64,000 nucleotides of DNA, taken from the NCBI RefSeq assembly GCF_021117275.1, contig NZ_CP088245.1, positions 1,153,501 through 1,217,500 of the forward strand, given 5' to 3'. Below, piece by piece: positions 9,175 to 17,945 of this stretch. The stretch is from Metabacillus sp. B2-18 (GTDB lineage: Bacteria; Bacillota; Bacilli; Bacillales; Bacillaceae). The notes beneath the pieces are model-generated. The model was not told the DNA's origin. It did no database searches and saw nothing but the letters and a program-made list of their open reading frames with translations. Position 1 is the stretch's first letter; each line of letters starts with the position of its first letter. A program made the translations under genes and the position numbers.

Positions 9175-10179
9175 ATGAAAGCGATCACGATTTCTGATGT
9201 TGCCAAACAAGCAAATGTATCAAAAAGTACCGTCTCACAATATTTAAACAAACGCTATGATTATATGAGCGAAAAAACGAAAGGGCGAATAAGTCAAGCA
9301 ATTGAAGAATTAGGCTATCAGCCGAACATTGTTGCTAGAAGCTTAAAGCAAAAGTCCACCTCAACAATAGGGGTGATCGTGGCAAATATTTTGCATGCGT
9401 TTTCAACTCAAGTTATACGGGCAATTGAAGATATATGTAATGAACAGGGATTTCATATCATTGTTTGCAATGCCGATGATGAACCAGAAAAGGAAAAAAA
9501 CTACATTGAAATGCTAATTGCAAAGCAGGTGGATGGTCTAATCATTTTCCCAACTGGCGGAAATATTGATCTTTATAAAAGTTTGATGAAAAGAAAGTAC
9601 CCACTTGTGTTTTTTGATCGAGTTGTAGAAGAAATTTCAGCATCCACAATTATGCTAAATAATGAAAAGGCTATCAAAATGGCTGTTGATCATTTAGTCG
9701 ACAAAGGTTATGAACAAATAGGGATCATGACAACATCTATCTCAAGGCATGTTACACCACGTATTGAGCGAATCAATGGATACAAAAAAGCATTACAAGA
9801 AAACAATTTAGATTTTAATGAAGAATATATTAGTACTCTTGATCTTCATCAAATTCAACAAGGCTTAAAGGAAATGCTTTCTCTGGATTGTCCTCCACAA
9901 GCAATTATTGCCGGGAATGACCTAACTCTCATGGAGATCTTAAAGTTTACAAAAGCAAATAATGTATCTATTCCAGAAGATTTAGCCATTATCGGAATTG
10001 ATGATGTTTCATTTGCTAGTTTTTTCACCCCCCAATTAACAACAATTGCCCAACCAACCTTTGACATGGGGAAAAGAGCTGCAGAGTTACTATTAAATAA
10101 AATTAAGGATCCTGAATATCAAGAGAAAACAACAGTATATCGTTTTGAACCTGAACTTGTGATTAGAAATTCTTGTTAA
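9175..10179 (+). CDS. kdgR: LacI-family transcriptional repressor of KDG metabolism, KdgR
   Basis: 334 residues from the ATG 12 bases inside the longest frame, chosen because TTGGAGAG sits just before it. The N-terminal helix-turn-helix (ISDVAKQANVSKSTVSQYLN) and hinge helix (NIVARSLKQKST) are classic LacI. The rest is a periplasmic-binding-protein-like effector domain ending with TTIAQPTFDMGKRAAELLL. As first gene of an operon with kdgK and kdgA it matches the B. subtilis KdgR arrangement, where the effector is believed to be KDG or a related acid. The bases over the start codon (ATGAAAGCGATCACG) also match cre with one mismatch, so CcpA may roadblock here. Confidence 0.82.
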   Translation: MKAITISDVAKQANVSKSTVSQYLNKRYDYMSEKTKGRISQAIEELGYQPNIVARSLKQKSTSTIGVIVANILHAFSTQVIRAIEDICNEQGFHIIVCNADDEPEKEKNYIEMLIAKQVDGLIIFPTGGNIDLYKSLMKRKYPLVFFDRVVEEISASTIMLNNEKAIKMAVDHLVDKGYEQIGIMTTSISRHVTPRIERINGYKKALQENNLDFNEEYISTLDLHQIQQGLKEMLSLDCPPQAIIAGNDLTLMEILKFTKANNVSIPEDLAIIGIDDVSFASFFTPQLTTIAQPTFDMGKRAAELLLNKIKDPEYQEKTTVYRFEPELVIRNSC

Positions 10180-10205
10180 TCAAAATCAAAGGAGTGAATA
10201 GTGTA

Positions 10206-11156
10206 ATGAAAGATATCATTACAATCGGTGATGCGATGATTACGATGAATCCAAGTGCAAAGGGGCCAATGCGTTTTGTTCATACATTTGAACGAAATGT
10301 TGGAGGAGCCGAACTAAACTTCGCAATTGGTTGTGCAAGACTTGGCTTACAGGCAGGATGGATCAGTCGATTAGGTAATGACGAGTTTGGTCGCTATATT
10401 CAACACTTTGTTCGTGGAGAAGGAATTGATACTTCACAAGTAAAACTAGTTGATGGTTATCCAACATCCGTTAATTTTAAAGAGGTGCTGGAGGATGGAA
10501 CAGGGAGAACGTTTTATTACCGTATGAAGTCTCCAACTTTAACGTTAACACCTGAAAGTTTAACAGATTCATATTTTGAGAATACAAAGGTTCTTCATAT
10601 CACTGGAGTATTTCCGGCAATTGATGAGAAAAACGTGGAAATTATAAAACGTTCGATTACTTTAGCTAAACAACATAATTTACTTATATCATTTGATCCA
10701 AATATTCGCTTAAAGCTTTGGAGTAAAGAAAGAGCAAAAGAGGTTTTAACAGAGATTCTTCCATTTGTTGATATTTTCTTAACAGGTGTTGAAGAAGCTG
10801 ACCTATTGTTAGGAACTACAGATGAAAATGAAATTATTGAAAAAGCAATAAATATGGGTATTTCATATGTTGCGATTAAAAAAGGTGATCAAGGTTCAAT
10901 TGGCTATCATAATGGAAAAACAGTAGAATCTCCTCCTGTTCCACCAAAAAAGGTTGTTGATACAGTAGGTGCTGGTGATGGTTTTGATGCAGGCTTTGTT
11001 TATGGTGTTCTGCAAAATTGGTCATTAGAAAAAATTCTTCACTTTGCAAATACAATTGGATCAATGGTTGTTGGTGTTTCAGGAGATAATGAAGGGCTTC
11101 CTTATTTGGAAGATATTCAAATTAGATTAGGTGAAAGGGATTTTATTGAGAGGTAA
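10206..11156 (+). CDS. kdgK: 2-dehydro-3-deoxygluconokinase (KDG kinase)
   Basis: 316 residues, PfkB/ribokinase fold. The start is the ATG after AAAGGAGTGA, 33 bases inside the open frame. N-terminal NVGGAELNFAIGCARLG is the PfkB substrate-lid signature. The C-terminal signature VVDTVGAGDGFDAGFVYG carries the catalytic Asp and the GAGD anion hole. KDG kinase phosphorylates 2-keto-3-deoxygluconate with ATP to KDPG in the cytoplasm. It follows kdgR by 26 bases and precedes the KDPG aldolase, which makes the KDG assignment much stronger than for an isolated PfkB kinase. Confidence 0.9.
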   Translation: MKDIITIGDAMITMNPSAKGPMRFVHTFERNVGGAELNFAIGCARLGLQAGWISRLGNDEFGRYIQHFVRGEGIDTSQVKLVDGYPTSVNFKEVLEDGTGRTFYYRMKSPTLTLTPESLTDSYFENTKVLHITGVFPAIDEKNVEIIKRSITLAKQHNLLISFDPNIRLKLWSKERAKEVLTEILPFVDIFLTGVEEADLLLGTTDENEIIEKAINMGISYVAIKKGDQGSIGYHNGKTVESPPVPPKKVVDTVGAGDGFDAGFVYGVLQNWSLEKILHFANTIGSMVVGVSGDNEGLPYLEDIQIRLGERDFIER

Positions 11157-11219
11157 CTATGCAAGAATAAAATATAAATAAGTTAGGAGGAAGTTACGAT
11201 ACACTCGTAACAAAAACAT

Positions 11220-11870
11220 ATGATAAAAAAACTTGATATTTTAAATAGAATTGTAGAATCGGGCGTTGTTGCTGTTGTTCGTGCAGAAGATGAAACAGAA
11301 GCAGTAAGCATTTCAAATGCATGTATTGAAGGTGGCATTAAAGCAATTGAAGTAACATTAACTGTGCCAGGTGCAACTGAAGTAATTCAATCGTTAAAAG
11401 AAAAATTTCATTCAGATGAATTAATTCTTGGTGCAGGAAGTGTGCTTGATAGTGAGACTGCTCGAATTGCTATTTTGGCGGGTGCTGAGTATATTGTCAG
11501 TCCATGTTTTGATAAAGATACAGCCATGCTTTGTAATAGATATCAAATTCCATACATGCCTGGTTGTATGACAATTACTGAAATAAAAACAGCTATGGAA
11601 TATGGAGCAGATGTTGTGAAGCTATTCCCAGGAAATACATTTGATCCTTCAATTATTAAATCAATTAAGGGACCTATTCCCCAAGCCTCTGTTATGCCAA
11701 CTGGTGGGGTAAACCTTCAAAATGCAGATCAATGGATTAAAAATGGGGCGGTTGCGATTGGTATCGGTAGTGATTTATCAAAGCCTGCTAAAACAGGAAA
11801 CTTTGATGAAGTAACAAAACTAGCAAAGCAATATTGTGAGATTGTAAAAGAAGCTAGAAATAGTATCTAA
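11220..11870 (+). CDS. kdgA: Bifunctional KDPG/4-hydroxy-2-oxoglutarate aldolase
   Basis: A 216-residue class I aldolase. The Schiff-base lysine is Lys134 in GADVVKLFPG and the catalytic glutamate is Glu44 in KAIEVTLTVP. MPTGGV near the C-terminus forms the phosphate-binding loop. Length matches Eda/KdgA. It splits KDPG into pyruvate and glyceraldehyde-3-phosphate, the exit from every uronate route in this region. An AGGAGG-like site lies about 30 bases upstream with only a weak site next to the ATG, so expression may depend on coupling or on a slightly different start. Confidence 0.92.
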   Translation: MIKKLDILNRIVESGVVAVVRAEDETEAVSISNACIEGGIKAIEVTLTVPGATEVIQSLKEKFHSDELILGAGSVLDSETARIAILAGAEYIVSPCFDKDTAMLCNRYQIPYMPGCMTITEIKTAMEYGADVVKLFPGNTFDPSIIKSIKGPIPQASVMPTGGVNLQNADQWIKNGAVAIGIGSDLSKPAKTGNFDEVTKLAKQYCEIVKEARNSI

Positions 11871-11968
11871 CTAGAGTTTACCGTTTGAAGAAATAAATGA
11901 AACAGCTCATGGAACACAAACATTTTCCTTGCTTGAAATCTCTCAGGCAATCTAGGAGGTTAGTTAAT

Positions 11969-13039
11969 GTGAGAATGACATTTAGGTGGTATGGTGAGGG
12001 AAATGACAGCATTACCCTTAAGCAGATCAAGCAAATTCCTGGGGTGGAAGGAATTGTGTGGGCACTTCATGATGTTCCGGCTGGTGAAGAATGGCCGATG
12101 GACAAAATCAACGAAGTGAAAAAACAAGCAGATGAATATGGATTGAATATAGATGTTGTTGAAAGTGTTAATGTTCATGAAGATATTAAACTAGGATTTC
12201 CTACGAGAGATAAATATATTGAAAGCTATAAAAGAACAATAGAGAAGTTAGCATCAGTTGGTGTAAAAGTGATATGCTACAACTTCATGCCTGTTTTTGA
12301 TTGGACGAGAACAGAATTATTTAAGGAAATGGAAGATGGTTCAACAGCTCTTTTCTATGAAAAAGCAAAAGTTGTTGATATGGATCCAAATGAATTAGTC
12401 GAAGATATTTCTAAAAACTCAACATTTACATTGCCAGGCTGGGAGCCAGAAAGATTATCACGATTAAAGGACCTTTTTGAAGCTTACAAGGGCGTTACAC
12501 AAGAAGATTTATTTCAAAATCTAGCATATTTTCTAAAAGAAGTAATTCCTTGTGCAGAGAAAAACGGAATAAGAATGGGGATACATCCAGATGATCCGCC
12601 ATGGCCTATTTTCGGATTACCAAGAATTGTGTGTAATAAAGAAAATATTAGAAGGATTTTAGACGTTGTAGATAGTAAATCGAACGGTGTAACACTTTGT
12701 AGTGGATCACTTGGAGCAAATCCTTCTAATAATATTGCGGAGATGGTACGCGAATTTGCAGAGCGCATTCCGTTTGCACATATTCGAAATGTAAAAGTCT
12801 ATGAAAATGGTGACTTTATTGAAACATCTCATCGAACATCTGATGGTTCTGTAGATATTTATGAAATTATTAAAACATACCACGAAATAGGCTTTAATGG
12901 TTATGCTAGACCAGATCATGGTAGACATATTTGGGATGAAAAATGTAGACCAGGCTATGGCTTGTATGACAGGTCATTAGGTATCATGTACCTTTGGGGA
13001 ATTTGGGATTCATTAGAAAGAGCACACGGGAGGAACTAA
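11969..13039 (+). CDS. uxuA: Mannonate dehydratase
   Basis: 356 residues starting at GTG ([13 protein letters not shown]), chosen because AGGAGG lies 9 bases before it and UxuA proteins begin with MTFRWYG. The open frame extends 24 codons upstream but that part does not look like protein. Motifs include [31 protein letters not shown] and [13 protein letters not shown], all hallmarks of the UxuA TIM-barrel metal enzyme. It dehydrates D-mannonate to KDG. The stop codon overlaps the start of the next gene, so the pair is translationally coupled. Confidence 0.93.
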   Translation: MRMTFRWYGEGNDSITLKQIKQIPGVEGIVWALHDVPAGEEWPMDKINEVKKQADEYGLNIDVVESVNVHEDIKLGFPTRDKYIESYKRTIEKLASVGVKVICYNFMPVFDWTRTELFKEMEDGSTALFYEKAKVVDMDPNELVEDISKNSTFTLPGWEPERLSRLKDLFEAYKGVTQEDLFQNLAYFLKEVIPCAEKNGIRMGIHPDDPPWPIFGLPRIVCNKENIRRILDVVDSKSNGVTLCSGSLGANPSNNIAEMVREFAERIPFAHIRNVKVYENGDFIETSHRTSDGSVDIYEIIKTYHEIGFNGYARPDHGRHIWDEKCRPGYGLYDRSLGIMYLWGIWDSLERAHGRN

Positions 13040-13890
13040 TGATGCTACCGATACATGATCAATTAAAAGGCCGAGTAGCTGTTGTCACAGGCGGAAATGG
13101 TGTTTTATGTCGCTCAATGGCAAAAGAACTTGCGAGGCAAGGAGTTAAAGTGGCCATTCTTAACAGAACTGCTGAAAAAGGTGAAAGAGTAGCTCACGAA
13201 ATTAGAGAACTCGGTGGAGAAGCGATTTCTATTTCATGTAATGTACTTGATGTTGAGAGCGTGAAACAAGCGGAAGAAATCGTATCAAAAGAACTTGGTA
13301 TTTGTGACATCCTAATAAATGGAGCAGGGGGAAACCATCCAAGCGGCACGACCACAAACGAAACATTAAACCCTGATGACATTAATAAGGAAGGTCTGCA
13401 AACTTTCTTTGATTTAACAAAAGAGGGCTTTGGCTTTGTTTTTGATTTAAACATGGTTGGAACATTACTTCCGACACAAATTTTTGCAAAGAAGATGGTG
13501 AATCGTAAAGGTGCAATTATCATCAATATGTCATCAATGAGCGCTCCATCACCGATGACTAAAGTTCCAGCATACAGCGCTGCAAAAGCAGCAATTGACA
13601 ATTTTACCCAATGGCTTGCAGTACATATGGCTGATGCTGGTATTCGTGTGAATGCAATAGCACCCGGATTTTTCCTTACTGAACAAAATAAAAATCTACT
13701 GAAAAATGAAGATGGCAGCTTAACAGATCGTTCTGAGAAAATTATTGCACATACCCCAATGCGAAGATTTGGTAAACCAGAAGACTTACTAGGAACACTG
13801 CTTTGGTTAGTAGATGAAACCACTGCAGGCTTTGTAACAGGTATTACAGTTCCTGTTGATGGTGGATTTATGTCATATTCGGGTGTTTAG
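13039..13890 (+). CDS. uxuB: SDR-family D-mannonate oxidoreductase (fructuronate reductase)
   Basis: A short-chain dehydrogenase of about 283 residues. Two tandem ATG codons overlap the uxuA stop behind GGGAGG; either could serve. The cofactor loop is [12 protein letters not shown], the NAG motif is [10 protein letters not shown], and the active site is YSAAKAA with an upstream serine in NMSSMSA. Bacillus replaces the classical UxuB with an SDR of this kind (YjmF) encoded beside uxuA. The reaction is D-fructuronate plus NADH to D-mannonate, feeding UxuA. UxaC, needed to make fructuronate from glucuronate, is not in the window. Confidence 0.82.
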   Translation: MMLPIHDQLKGRVAVVTGGNGVLCRSMAKELARQGVKVAILNRTAEKGERVAHEIRELGGEAISISCNVLDVESVKQAEEIVSKELGICDILINGAGGNHPSGTTTNETLNPDDINKEGLQTFFDLTKEGFGFVFDLNMVGTLLPTQIFAKKMVNRKGAIIINMSSMSAPSPMTKVPAYSAAKAAIDNFTQWLAVHMADAGIRVNAIAPGFFLTEQNKNLLKNEDGSLTDRSEKIIAHTPMRRFGKPEDLLGTLLWLVDETTAGFVTGITVPVDGGFMSYSGV

Positions 13891-13929
13891 ATGTAATTGT
13901 TAAAAGCTTCTATTATTAAAATAACTAAT

Positions 13930-13944
13930 ATGAAAGCGCTTTCC
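13930..13944 (+). promoter_or_regulatory. Orphan cre-like palindrome after uxuB
   Basis: ATGAAAGCGCTTTCC matches cre except at the last base and contains the perfect palindrome GAAAGCGCTTTC. It lies 40 bases after the uxuB stop and before that operon's terminator, where no gene begins. It may be a leftover from a lost gene or act as a transcriptional roadblock. Confidence 0.4.
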
Positions 13945-13994
13945 TATAATCGTAAGTAGTTCGGTTTTCGAGTACAAAAACTTATTCATCAGAC

Positions 13995-14042
13995 AAAAAA
14001 GATGCAGCCAAATTCGCAACTGAATTGGGCTGTATCTTTTTT
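13995..14042 (+). terminator. Rho-independent terminator of the kdgR-uxuB operon
   Basis: AAAAAAGATGCAGCC-AATTC pairs with GAATT-GGCTGTATCTTTTTT. It is strong and nearly symmetric. Confidence 0.88.
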
Positions 14043-14209
14043 GTTGCTTATCAAGGCTTTTCATAAATGACGCTAATTGGCATTGCTTACAACAGGTCAC
14101 AAAGATAGTGGAAGTGACGAGTTTGTTTTGCTAAATTAATTGGGGTGAAAGTGGTGGGTTTTTGGATATTCAAGTTAGATAAAACTTTTTCGTGGAGGTA
14201 TAGGAATTG

Positions 14210-14396
14210 ATAGGCGGAGAAGTTCCGGTTAAGTTATATACTAGATGCTTAAGAAGCCGATATAAGCGGATATATTCCGGTTAATTTCTCTATATATAAC
14301 TAAATTTAAAGATTATGTTCAAATAAGCGGAAAAACTCACCTTATTTTGCGGATAATATTGATATTTCACGATTTAAACGGAATTTTTCCGTTTAT
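14210..14396 (+). repeat. Degenerate short-palindrome series (possible decayed array 4)
   Basis: Four related hairpin motifs built on AAGCGGA...TCCGSTTA begin at 14210, 14262, 14323 and 14374, at steps of 52, 61 and 51 bases. Examples are ATAAGCGGATATATTCCGG and TTAAACGGAATTTTTCCG. The third copy has lost its right arm. The remainder of the 14043-14637 gap is AT-rich with no gene or motif I can support. Confidence 0.5.
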
Positions 14397-14637
14397 TTTT
14401 TTTTCTAATTTAATGAAAACACAACTATAGAGTGCAAAATACTGTAATAATACATGGAGACAATCTTCCAAGCATTTTTGCTAATCAAATTATTGGTTAA
14501 TATAAGTGCGATTACCGTTCGATTAGTACGGTTATTTCTAATTATGTACTTCAAAACTGAACTCGTTAGTTTAAGAAAACGTCATTTATTATAGTTGTTT
14601 TTTAAGGTTGTTATTTTGTAACTTTTTTCAAAACGAT

Positions 14638-14766
14638 AGTGTAATGGAGCGGAAGACACTCGACTCCTGCGGGAGGTAGAGGAAAGGCTGAGACCCCGCA
14701 GGCGAAGGCGAGGAGGCTCAGCTTCCTCCCCGCGGAAAGCGAGTGTCTGTAGCGCAATGGAACGAA
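14638..14766 (+). repeat. GC-rich Bacillaceae interspersed hairpin element
   Basis: A block of high GC in an AT-rich gap. Outer arms AGACACTCG (14654-14662) and CGAGTGTCT (14740-14748) pair. Inner GCGGGAGG with CCTCCCCGC and GGCTGAG with CTCAGC also pair. Together they form a long imperfect hairpin bounded by GTAATGGAGCGGA and AGCGCAATGGAACGA. From memory, elements of this sequence are scattered in many Bacillaceae genomes and produce spurious reading frames. It carries no transposase. Function unknown. Confidence 0.75.
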
Positions 14767-14958
14767 CATGTTCTGATCTGTATCAATAAAGTATGCTAAG
14801 ACACCACTAATATATTTAAAATTACAAAAAAGTCTAGAGAAATAACCAATGAAATAATATACGATATTTACGAAATGAAACATTAAAGATAAAATTAATA
14901 CAATAACGAACAACAGGAGAGTTTCTAAATAAAGAAAACTACACCTTTTATACTAGGT

Positions 14959-14986
14959 TTGTTTTTGTTCAATCCTGTCCTATAAT
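14959..14986 (+). promoter_or_regulatory. Possible promoter of the DeoR regulator gene
   Basis: TTGTTT and a perfect TATAAT are separated by 16 bases, 35 bases before the DeoR start codon. Confidence 0.5.
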
Positions 14987-15020
14987 AGTAAAATAAAGAA
15001 AATAACGGGGGACATATATA

Positions 15021-15785
15021 ATGCTTGCAGTGGAACGGCATGAACGTATTTTAGATCAACTAGATAAAAATAAGATTGTAAAAGTATCTGAGCTTAGTAA
15101 GCTGTTAGATGTAACAGAGAAGACGATTCGCGGTGATTTGGAATTGTTAGAAAAAAGAGGTCTTCTAAATCGAATTCACGGTGGGGCGGTATTGGCAGAG
15201 GATGAAGGAAGAATGCTACCTATTGCTGAACGACAATCGGGTTATAGTGATGTAAAATCTGCGATTGCAAAAGAGGCCGTCAAACTCATTGAACCGAATG
15301 AAACGATCTTAATGGACGGAGGCAGTACGACGATTGCTATTGCAGAGTTACTTGGGGAATTTCCTATCACCGTCATTACAAATGATTTAAAAATAGCCAA
15401 TGTTTTACTTACAAAAAGCAATGTTCAATTAATGGTTTTAGGTGGAACAAGAATTGATAAATCTTCTTCTTTAATGGGGGCCCAAGCAACCGAGATGCTA
15501 AAACGAATGAGAGTGAATCGTTTATTTTTCGGTACAACAGGAATCTCAATCGAACATGGATTAACAGTTTTTAATAGCATACATGCTGATTGGAAAAAGC
15601 AAATCATATCATGTGCTGATCATATTACATTGTTAGCTGATTCATCAAAATTTGAGAAGGTTGCTCTAATACAATTTGCAAAATTTGATGAAGTAAATGA
15701 AATTGTAACAGATACAAATCTCGACCCACAGATAAAAGAAACATTAGAACATAGTCATGTGCGATTACATCTTGTGAATGTATAA
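15021..15785 (+). CDS. DeoR/GlpR-family transcriptional regulator
   Basis: 254 residues. The N-terminal winged helix (ERILDQLDKNKIVKVSELSKLLDVTEKTIRGDLELLEKRG, then IHGGA) is the DeoR signature. The rest is the DeoR sugar-phosphate-sensing domain, with DGGSTTIAIAELL and TNDLKIANVL as expected for the isomerase-like fold. Such proteins repress sugar operons and release DNA on binding a phosphorylated intermediate. Its position directly upstream of kduD and kduI points to KDG or KDPG as effector (inference). It has its own promoter and terminator. Confidence 0.85.
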   Translation: MLAVERHERILDQLDKNKIVKVSELSKLLDVTEKTIRGDLELLEKRGLLNRIHGGAVLAEDEGRMLPIAERQSGYSDVKSAIAKEAVKLIEPNETILMDGGSTTIAIAELLGEFPITVITNDLKIANVLLTKSNVQLMVLGGTRIDKSSSLMGAQATEMLKRMRVNRLFFGTTGISIEHGLTVFNSIHADWKKQIISCADHITLLADSSKFEKVALIQFAKFDEVNEIVTDTNLDPQIKETLEHSHVRLHLVNV

Positions 15786-15795
15786 AGATTAGAAG

Positions 15796-15838
15796 AAAAG
15801 ATGGCAAAACGAACAATTAATCGTTGTCATCTTTTTTA
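15796..15838 (+). terminator. Rho-independent terminator after the DeoR gene
   Basis: AAAAGATG and CATCTTTTTT form the base of a stem with an interrupted upper part (CAAAACGA with TCGTTG). Confidence 0.7.
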
Positions 15839-15912
15839 TTTATGTTATAATCAAACTATAATGAACTTAAACAAACAATAAAGAACATATTGGTACAAGA
15901 GGAGGTTCGAAA

Positions 15913-16668
15913 ATGGGTTCACTTTTTTCGCTAGAAGGAAAAGTTGCTCTATTAACAGGAGCAAGTCGAGGACTAGGACAGGGAATGGCTGTTGGTCTAG
16001 CAGAAGCAGGAGCAACTGTTATTGGAGCCGGTATGAGTGATATGTCTGAAACAAAAGAAAAAATTGAAGCGGTTGGTGGCGTATTTCATGGTCTGAACAT
16101 TGATTTATCAGTAGATCACGCTGCTGGACAATTAGTGTCAGAGGCTCTCAAACTAACAAAGAAGATTGATATTTTAGTTAATAACGCAGGAATTATTAGA
16201 AGATCTGATGCAGAAAATTTTTCCGATGATGATTGGTTTGAAGTAATTAAAGTCAATCAACACTCTGTTTTTCAATTATGCAGAGAAGTTGGTAAACATA
16301 TGCTTGAAAATGGCTCAGGTAAAATTGTGAATGTTGCCTCCATGCTTTCATTTCAAGGGGGATTAAGAGTACCAGCATATACAGCGAGTAAACATGCTGT
16401 TGCTGGATTAACAAAATCTCTTGCGAATGAATGGTCAAGTAGAGGTGTGAATGTAAACGCTATCGCACCAGGATATATGGAAACAGATAACACAGCACAG
16501 CTTCGTGCAAACAAAGATCGAAATGAGTATATTACTTCTAGAATTCCACAAGGTCGCTGGGGTACACCTGAAGACCTAAAGGGTGCTGTTGTCTTTTTAG
16601 CATCAGATGCTTCAAGTTATGTGAACGGTCATATTTTATGTGTTGATGGTGGATGGATGAGTTCATAA
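15913..16668 (+). CDS. kduD: 2-dehydro-3-deoxy-D-gluconate 5-dehydrogenase
   Basis: A 251-residue SDR. The cofactor loop is TGASRGLGQG (residues 15-24), NNAG begins at about 90, catalytic Ser143 (VASMLS) and Tyr156/Lys160 (YTASK) are present, and APGYMETDNTAQLR is typical of KduD. It interconverts 2,5-diketo-3-deoxygluconate (DKII) and KDG with NAD(H). An AGGAGG site precedes the ATG. KduI follows 57 bases on, giving the two consecutive steps that process the unsaturated uronate released by lyases and unsaturated glycuronyl hydrolases. Confidence 0.92.
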   Translation: MGSLFSLEGKVALLTGASRGLGQGMAVGLAEAGATVIGAGMSDMSETKEKIEAVGGVFHGLNIDLSVDHAAGQLVSEALKLTKKIDILVNNAGIIRRSDAENFSDDDWFEVIKVNQHSVFQLCREVGKHMLENGSGKIVNVASMLSFQGGLRVPAYTASKHAVAGLTKSLANEWSSRGVNVNAIAPGYMETDNTAQLRANKDRNEYITSRIPQGRWGTPEDLKGAVVFLASDASSYVNGHILCVDGGWMSS

Positions 16669-16725
16669 ACACTTTAGTGTTCTTATATTAGGAAGTAAAA
16701 AGCAAATTCGAAAGGGGAATTTATA

Positions 16726-17556
16726 ATGGAAATCAGACACGCTACAAATCCAACAGACTTTAAATCATATACAACGGAAAGATTAAGAAATGATTTTTTA
16801 ATTGATTCACTTTTTGTTCAAGGTGAAATTAACATGACATACTCTCACTATGATCGTGTTGTAACTGGTGGGGCAATTCCAACTAGCCAATCTCTTAAGT
16901 TAGAGGATCAAGAAACATTAAAAACAGACTATTTCTTAGAAAGACGCGAAGTTGGAATTATTAACATTGGCGCTGAAGGTACAGTTTTAGTTGATGGGCA
17001 AGCTTATACTTTAAATAAAAGAGACTGCTTATATGTTGGTATGGGGAACAAGGAAGTGCTATTTGAAAGCAGCAATGCTTCTGATCCTGCAAAGTTTTAC
17101 ATTGTTTCTACTACAGCACATAAGCAATATCCTACAAAAAAGGCACCAATCGAAGATGCAGAACCAACTCATTTAGGTTCTGATAGTGAATCAAATAAGC
17201 GTACAATCTATAAATATATTCATGCAGACGGTATTCAAAGCTGTCAACTAATGATGGGAATGACGTTATTAGAGCCAAACAACATGTGGAATACAATGCC
17301 TGCTCATTTACATGACCGTCGTATGGAAGTTTACCTCTACTTTGATATGGATGAAAATTCAAGGGTTTTCCACTTCATGGGTGAGCCTAAAGAAACTCGT
17401 CATCTTCTTGTGAAAAATGAACAAGCGGTCCTTTCACCACCATGGTCTATTCATTCAGGTGTTGGAACAAGTAATTACACATTCATTTGGGCAATGGCGG
17501 GAGAAAATTATACGTTCACAGATATGGATGCTGTGAAGATGGAAGATTTAAAGTAA
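16726..17556 (+). CDS. kduI: 5-dehydro-4-deoxy-D-glucuronate isomerase
   Basis: 276 residues, a cupin isomerase of normal length. MEIRHATNPTDFKSYTTERLR is the family opening. The metal site is visible as MPAHLHDRRMEVYLYF, giving two His and a Glu, with the last His in PPWSIHSGVG. It converts 5-keto-4-deoxyuronate (DKI), formed spontaneously from unsaturated uronic acid, into DKII for KduD. A strong terminator follows, ending the unit. Confidence 0.95.
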   Translation: MEIRHATNPTDFKSYTTERLRNDFLIDSLFVQGEINMTYSHYDRVVTGGAIPTSQSLKLEDQETLKTDYFLERREVGIINIGAEGTVLVDGQAYTLNKRDCLYVGMGNKEVLFESSNASDPAKFYIVSTTAHKQYPTKKAPIEDAEPTHLGSDSESNKRTIYKYIHADGIQSCQLMMGMTLLEPNNMWNTMPAHLHDRRMEVYLYFDMDENSRVFHFMGEPKETRHLLVKNEQAVLSPPWSIHSGVGTSNYTFIWAMAGENYTFTDMDAVKMEDLK

Positions 17557-17594
17557 ATAAACAATTTAGATAAAAGTAACGAAAACTAACAAGA

Positions 17595-17636
17595 AAAATA
17601 GTGCATGACTCTTTTTAAAGAGGTGCACTATTTTTT
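17595..17636 (+). terminator. Rho-independent terminator after kduI
   Basis: AAAAATAGTGCA pairs with TGCACTATTTTTT, with inner CTCTTTTTAAAGAG. Confidence 0.9.
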
Positions 17637-17680
17637 ATTGTTAGGAAAAGTTGTCACTGCATTAATTGGGGACAATGCTT

Positions 17681-17837
17681 TGACATTCAGCTCCAGCAGT
17701 CTGACTTTTGGTCAAAAAAGTCAGATGCCTAGCACCTCGAGGTCATAAGCCAATTTAGAATATAGGGCAAAGAATGCCTTCTATTCTAAATCGTCTTATG
17801 CTTGTCGGTGCTGAACGAGGCGCTTGCGCTTTTGTCA
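17681..17837 (+). repeat. Bacillaceae interspersed repeat (CAGCTCCAGC...GGCGCTTGCGC type)
   Basis: Begins TGACATTCAGCTCCAGC and ends CTGAACGAGGCGCTTGCG, a pair of ends I recall from a dispersed element common in Bacillus genomes. Inside are nested inverted repeats: TCTGACTTTT with AAAAAGTCAGA, AGCACC with GGTGCT, CATAAG with CTTATG, and TTTAGAATA with TATTCTAAA around GGCAAAGAATGCC. It has no coding potential and fills most of the gap between kduI and the YesL gene. Confidence 0.65.
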
Positions 17838-17945
17838 TGAAAAAGTAAAAAATTTATAAAAAGTAGTAAAAAATATGCTACATCACTTAAAATCATTCAC
17901 TCTATTATTAAACGTAATACTTCAACATGAAATGGAGGAGACGTT

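Noticed and set aside
11897..11968. Longer uxuA start with 24 extra residues
   Set aside because: The upstream part has no family similarity, and an AGGAGG site is correctly placed for the GTG start.
13194..13823. 209-residue minus-strand frame opposite uxuB
   Set aside because: Antisense shadow of a well-supported dehydrogenase, with no ribosome binding site and no recognisable domain.
14611..14913. 100-residue frame on the minus strand over the GC-rich element
   Set aside because: Most of it is the structured repeat itself; similar spurious frames arise wherever this element lies. No convincing start site.
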